This document shows positions 40,680-43,795 of a DNA stretch of 43,795 bases, in pieces. How positions within the stretch are numbered: the stretch's first letter is position 1; the number at the start of each line of letters is the position of its first letter. The position numbers were made by a program, and so were the translations under genes. The stretch comes from Lentisphaeria bacterium (GTDB lineage Bacteria; Verrucomicrobiota; Lentisphaeria; Victivallales; UBA1829): positions 1 through 43,795 of the forward strand of contig JAGCTY010000043.1 of assembly GCA_017963105.1 (NCBI GenBank), in the 5' to 3' direction. The notes under the pieces are model-generated. The model saw only the letters and a program-made list of their open reading frames with translations. It ran no database searches and was not told where the DNA came from.

Positions 40680-41969
40680 ATGAATATCCTCGTGCTCGGA
40701 AGCGGCGGCCGCGAACATGCGATCTGCCGCGGTTTGAAGCTCAGCCCGGAAACTTCCCGCCTGGTGTGCATCCCCGGCAGCCCCGGCATCGCGCGGATCG
40801 CCGAATGCCCGGCGGACGTCCCCGGCTCCGACTGGCCCGCCATCGCCGAATGGGCGGCGGCGAACGGCATCGACTTCGTGGTCGTCGGACCGGAAGCACC
40901 CCTGTGCGACGGCGCGGCCGACCTGATCCGCGCGAAAGGCATTCCGGTCTTCGGCCCCTCGAAGGCGGCCGCCCGGCTCGAAGGCAGCAAGGATTTCTCC
41001 AAGAAGTTCATGGATAAGTACGGCATCCCGACCGCCGCGTTCGCCACGTTCGACAACGCCGCGGACGCCCGCGCCTACGTGAACGCCCAGTACGACGCCG
41101 GGCGCGAACTCGTCGTGAAGGCCGACGGACTCGCCGCGGGCAAGGGCGTCATCGTCTCGAAGGACCGCGCCGACGCGCTCGCCGCCGTGGACGCGTGTTT
41201 CAGCGGGGCGTTCGGCGCGGCCGGGGCACGCGTCGTGCTGGAGGAGCTCCTCGTCGGCGAAGAGGCATCCATTTTCGCGCTCGTCGACGGAAAGACGATC
41301 ACCGCGCTCGCCAGCTCGCAGGACCATAAGCGCCAGCTCGACGGCGACAAGGGGCCGAACACAGGCGGCATGGGCGCGTATTCCCCCGCGCCGGTCGTGA
41401 CCGACGAATTGATGGCCGAGGTGCAGAAGAAGGTGCTGGATCCCTTCCTCGCCGGAATTCAGGCCGAGGGACTCGACTATCGCGGCCTCATCTACGCCGG
41501 CATCATGGTCACGAAGGACGGTCCGAAGGTGCTCGAGTTCAACGTGCGTTTCGGCGACCCCGAGACGGAAGCCGTGCTTCCGCGCCTGCGTTCCAGCCTC
41601 GCCGACGCCCTCTACAAGACCGCGACCGGGCGTCTCGCCGAGGTCAGGCTCGACTGGAATCCCGATCCGTGCGTGTGCGTAGTGCTGGCTTCCGGCGAGT
41701 ACCCCGCCGGCCCCATCGTGAAAGGCCATGTCATCAGCGGCATCGAGGCGGCAGAGGCGAAGGGCGCGGTCGTGTTCCACGCCGGGACCGCCATGCAGGA
41801 CGGCAGGTTCGTGAACAAGGGCGGCCGCGTGCTGGTCGTGTCGAAGAGCGCACCGACGATCCGGGCGGCCATCGACGCCGTCTACGAGGCGCTTGCCCCG
41901 ATCTCCTGGGAAAACATGCAGTACCGCCGCGACATCGCGGAAAAAGCCCTGAAGCATCTTCAGTCCTGA
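40680..41969 (+). CDS. purD: Phosphoribosylamine-glycine ligase
   Basis: This 429-residue enzyme makes glycinamide ribonucleotide from phosphoribosylamine, glycine and ATP in purine synthesis. Motifs include MNILVLGSGGREHA, VVGPEAPLCDG, FGPSKAAARLEGSKDFSK, KADGLAAGKGV, SSQDHKRQLDGDKGPNTGGMGAYSPAP and EFNVRFGDPETE. AAGGAGA lies 13 bp before the ATG. It is followed by a mutarotase-like gene 57 bp downstream. Identification is firm. Confidence 0.97.
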   Translation: MNILVLGSGGREHAICRGLKLSPETSRLVCIPGSPGIARIAECPADVPGSDWPAIAEWAAANGIDFVVVGPEAPLCDGAADLIRAKGIPVFGPSKAAARLEGSKDFSKKFMDKYGIPTAAFATFDNAADARAYVNAQYDAGRELVVKADGLAAGKGVIVSKDRADALAAVDACFSGAFGAAGARVVLEELLVGEEASIFALVDGKTITALASSQDHKRQLDGDKGPNTGGMGAYSPAPVVTDELMAEVQKKVLDPFLAGIQAEGLDYRGLIYAGIMVTKDGPKVLEFNVRFGDPETEAVLPRLRSSLADALYKTATGRLAEVRLDWNPDPCVCVVLASGEYPAGPIVKGHVISGIEAAEAKGAVVFHAGTAMQDGRFVNKGGRVLVVSKSAPTIRAAIDAVYEALAPISWENMQYRRDIAEKALKHLQS

Positions 41970-42026
41970 ACTCAATTCCGAACTCAAAACCATTTTCAAT
42001 ACCACACCCGAAAGGAATCTCCGATC

Positions 42027-42977
42027 ATGAGTCTGCAAACCATCGAATACCGCGGCTGGAAAGACTGTCTCCTCCTCGACAACGGCGACATCGAGCTCGT
42101 CGTCTCCGTCGGCCTCGGCCCCCGCGTCCTCTCGTTCAAGCGCAAGGGCGGCGCGAACTTCTTCAAGAACTTCGACGACCAGATGGCGAACATCTCGCAG
42201 GACACCTGGCAGAGCTACGGCGGACACCGCCTGTGGCACGCGCCCGAAGTCTGGACCCGTACCTACTACCCGGACGTTCAGCCGGTCAAATACAAATGGG
42301 AAGAAGGCTGCCGCATTCTCTTCGGCGGACTTGACGTCCCCTGCTCCCGCCTCCCGCTCACCTGCGAGACCGCAACGACATCCCGCCTCCAGAAGGAAAT
42401 CGGCATCGACTTCCCTGATTCCGGCACCCTCGTGAAGGTTTCCCACTACATCTATAACCGCGGTCCGTGGGCGGCCAAGTTCGCCCCGTGGGCACTCTCC
42501 GTCATGGCTCCGGGCGGCACGGTCATCGTCCCGCAGGAACCCTTCGTGCCGCACGGCCCCGGCGCAGGCCAGTCCTTCGCCGCCGGACGCGCCATAGTGC
42601 TGTGGCAGTTCACGAACATGGCCGACCCGCGTTTCGTCTGGGGCAAGCGCTTCATCCGCATGAGCCAGGATGATGCCTATCCGACCAAGCAGAAATTCGG
42701 CGGCATGATCAAGCCCGGCTGGGCCGCATACGATTTCGGGTCCGAGCTTTTCATCAAGCGTTTTGCCTTCTTCCCCGGTGCGAACTACCCGGATTACGGC
42801 TGCAACGCCGAGTTCTACACCGAACCCGGCATGCTTGAAATCGAATCCCTCGGCCCGGAGGTCCCGGTCGAACCCGGCGATTGCGCCGAACACATCGAAA
42901 CATGGCAGATCGAGCAGGTCGCGGCGTCCAAGGACGACGACACGCTCGCCGAACAGCTCCGCCCCTTCGGGCTCTGA
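42027..42977 (+). CDS. Galactose mutarotase-like (DUF4380-type) protein
   Basis: This 316-residue protein begins with a beta-rich segment, ELVVSVGLGPRVLSFKRKGG, then GGHRLWHAPEVW and further strands, as expected of a galactose mutarotase-like beta-sandwich. The family I recall is DUF4380, whose function is unknown; I do not see the full catalytic His/Glu set of true aldose 1-epimerases. GAAAGGAA precedes the ATG. It lies between purD and a terminator, so it may be carried along in the purine operon. Substrate unknown; a sugar-binding role is likely. Confidence 0.65.
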   Translation: MSLQTIEYRGWKDCLLLDNGDIELVVSVGLGPRVLSFKRKGGANFFKNFDDQMANISQDTWQSYGGHRLWHAPEVWTRTYYPDVQPVKYKWEEGCRILFGGLDVPCSRLPLTCETATTSRLQKEIGIDFPDSGTLVKVSHYIYNRGPWAAKFAPWALSVMAPGGTVIVPQEPFVPHGPGAGQSFAAGRAIVLWQFTNMADPRFVWGKRFIRMSQDDAYPTKQKFGGMIKPGWAAYDFGSELFIKRFAFFPGANYPDYGCNAEFYTEPGMLEIESLGPEVPVEPGDCAEHIETWQIEQVAASKDDDTLAEQLRPFGL

Positions 42978-43009
42978 GCAGCCTGCCTTACCTCCTCCAA
43001 TCCAAAATC

Positions 43010-43036
43010 GCCTCCGGTTTTCCCGGAGGCTTTTTT
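43010..43036 (+). terminator. Rho-independent terminator
   Basis: GCCTCCGG (43010-43017) pairs perfectly with CCGGAGGC (43023-43030) around a 5-nt loop, then TTTTTTATTG. It ends the purD operon. Confidence 0.95.
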
Positions 43037-43165
43037 ATTGTTATATAGTTGTTTTTTCCGCCGTTTTGAATAAGAAAAAGGATTGTCTGTCGCTTCTCCT
43101 TGTCAGGCATGATTGAAACAGTCGACTTTTTTTGCAGTTTCTTGCGGTTTTTCCCTGTTTTTTTC

Positions 43166-43194
43166 TTGAAGATAAGCCTGTTGAATGGTATATT
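43166..43194 (+). promoter_or_regulatory. serC promoter TTGAAG-17-TATATT
   Basis: TTGAAG (43166-43171) and TATATT (43189-43194) are 17 bp apart and 58 bp before the serC ATG, which follows AGGAGA. Confidence 0.75.
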
Positions 43195-43252
43195 ATATCT
43201 TGCCATTTTTTGAAAAACCGTCAACCACCTCAACCCTCAACAGGAGAGAACG

Positions 43253-43795
43253 ATGAAAGTTTTCAATTTCAACGCGGGTCCGGCTATGATCCCGCAGGCC
43301 GTCATGGAAAAAGCCCAAAAAGAGTTTTGCGACTACAAAGGCAGCGGATGCGGCATCATGGAGCACTCCCACCGCCACAAACTCTTCGACGAGATCCTTG
43401 AGCGGGCGATCTCCAACTTCAAGGAGATCATGGGCGTTCCGGACACGCACGCGGTCGTGTTCATCCAGGGCGGCGCGAGCATGCAGTTCGCAATGATCCC
43501 GATGAACCTCGCCGTCGCAGGCAAGCCCATGGAATTCGCCGACACCGGCACGTGGTCCAGCAAGGCCATCAAAGAGGCCAAGCTCTTCGGCGACGTGAAA
43601 GTCATCGCCTCCAGCAAGGAAGAAAAATACACCCGCATCCCCGCGGTCGATGAGATGAAGGTCGACGAAGATGCCGCCTTCTTCCACATCACCTCCAACA
43701 ACACGATCTACGGCACGCAGTACCAGGCGTTCCCGAACTGCCCGGCCGGCGTCCCGATGCTCGCCGACATGTCCAGCGACATCATGTCCCGCAAG
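43253..43795 (+). CDS. serC: Phosphoserine aminotransferase, 5' part
   Basis: The window holds the first 181 codons of this PLP enzyme, which converts 3-phosphohydroxypyruvate to 3-phosphoserine in serine synthesis and acts in pyridoxal phosphate synthesis. The N-terminus is NFNAGPAMIPQAVMEKA, then EHSHRHKLFDEI, VVFIQGGASMQFAMIPMNL, and ADMSSDIMSR near the window end. The PLP lysine (AGAQKN region) lies beyond the edge. Truncation is by the window, not by mutation. It has its own promoter and ribosome site. Confidence 0.95.
   Translation, partial: MKVFNFNAGPAMIPQAVMEKAQKEFCDYKGSGCGIMEHSHRHKLFDEILERAISNFKEIMGVPDTHAVVFIQGGASMQFAMIPMNLAVAGKPMEFADTGTWSSKAIKEAKLFGDVKVIASSKEEKYTRIPAVDEMKVDEDAAFFHITSNNTIYGTQYQAFPNCPAGVPMLADMSSDIMSRK

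Noticed and set aside
40476..42893. An 805-codon minus frame opposite purD and the mutarotase-like gene
   Set aside because: Antisense shadow with no recognisable motif.

Overview
The window reads as chromosomal DNA of a moderately GC-rich, Gram-negative-type bacterium. The mix of a WYL regulator, Rex, McsA with a divergent McsB, AlgI/AlgJ-type O-acetylation genes, a DUF4380-like protein and L-fucose genes suggests the PVC group, perhaps Lentisphaerota or Kiritimatiellota. That placement is inference; no rRNA gene is present. The promoters are unusually uniform: TTGxxx, 16-17 bp, then TATATT rather than TATAAT.

Layout. (1) 1-6480: sugar-nucleotide and polysaccharide genes: UDP-glucose dehydrogenase, a plant-type glucuronokinase homologue, UDP-glucuronate 4-epimerase, a GT4 glycosyltransferase, an unknown membrane protein and a sugar nucleotidyltransferase. 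(2) 6504-11450: an AT-richer accessory island with an FRG-domain protein, a DDE transposase, a membrane-anchored NUC1 nuclease frameshifted at its catalytic motif, a 900-bp gene-free stretch with an orphan consensus promoter, hairpins and a tandem repeat, and a broken copy of the algI 5' end. (3) 11390-17818: polysaccharide O-acetylation: an AT-rich AlgX-like lipoprotein gene with an unresolved start next to an (AAGC)5 repeat, the MBOAT acyltransferase AlgI, and two AlgJ/AlgX-like SGNH proteins. (4) 18020-23425: L-fucose isomerase (minus strand), then gmd and fcl for GDP-L-fucose, then a paralogue of the unknown membrane protein. (5) 23981-27218: a WYL regulator with a histone-like tail, two small proteins, a radical SAM protein and a Cys-rich small protein. 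(6) 27417-32345, minus strand: FMN riboswitch-ribBA-ribH-nusB-ftsY-aroA. (7) 32571-36463: rex (plus); then rnpB, a second GT4, rdgB and a secreted unknown protein (minus). (8) 36754-43795: mcsA-mcsB-like-histidine kinase, purD with a mutarotase-like gene, and the start of serC.

How the genes work together. Regions 1, 3 and 4 supply UDP-GlcA, UDP-GalA and GDP-fucose, assemble a surface glycan and probably O-acetylate it. Regions 6 to 8 are mostly housekeeping. The accessory island and the repeated algI 5' ends mark where the glycan locus has been rearranged. The most unusual points are the plant-like glucuronokinase, the nuclease frameshift in its DRGH motif, the tetranucleotide repeat whose copy number would change the reading frame, the McsB homologue lacking active-site residues, and the radical SAM/Cys-rich gene group.
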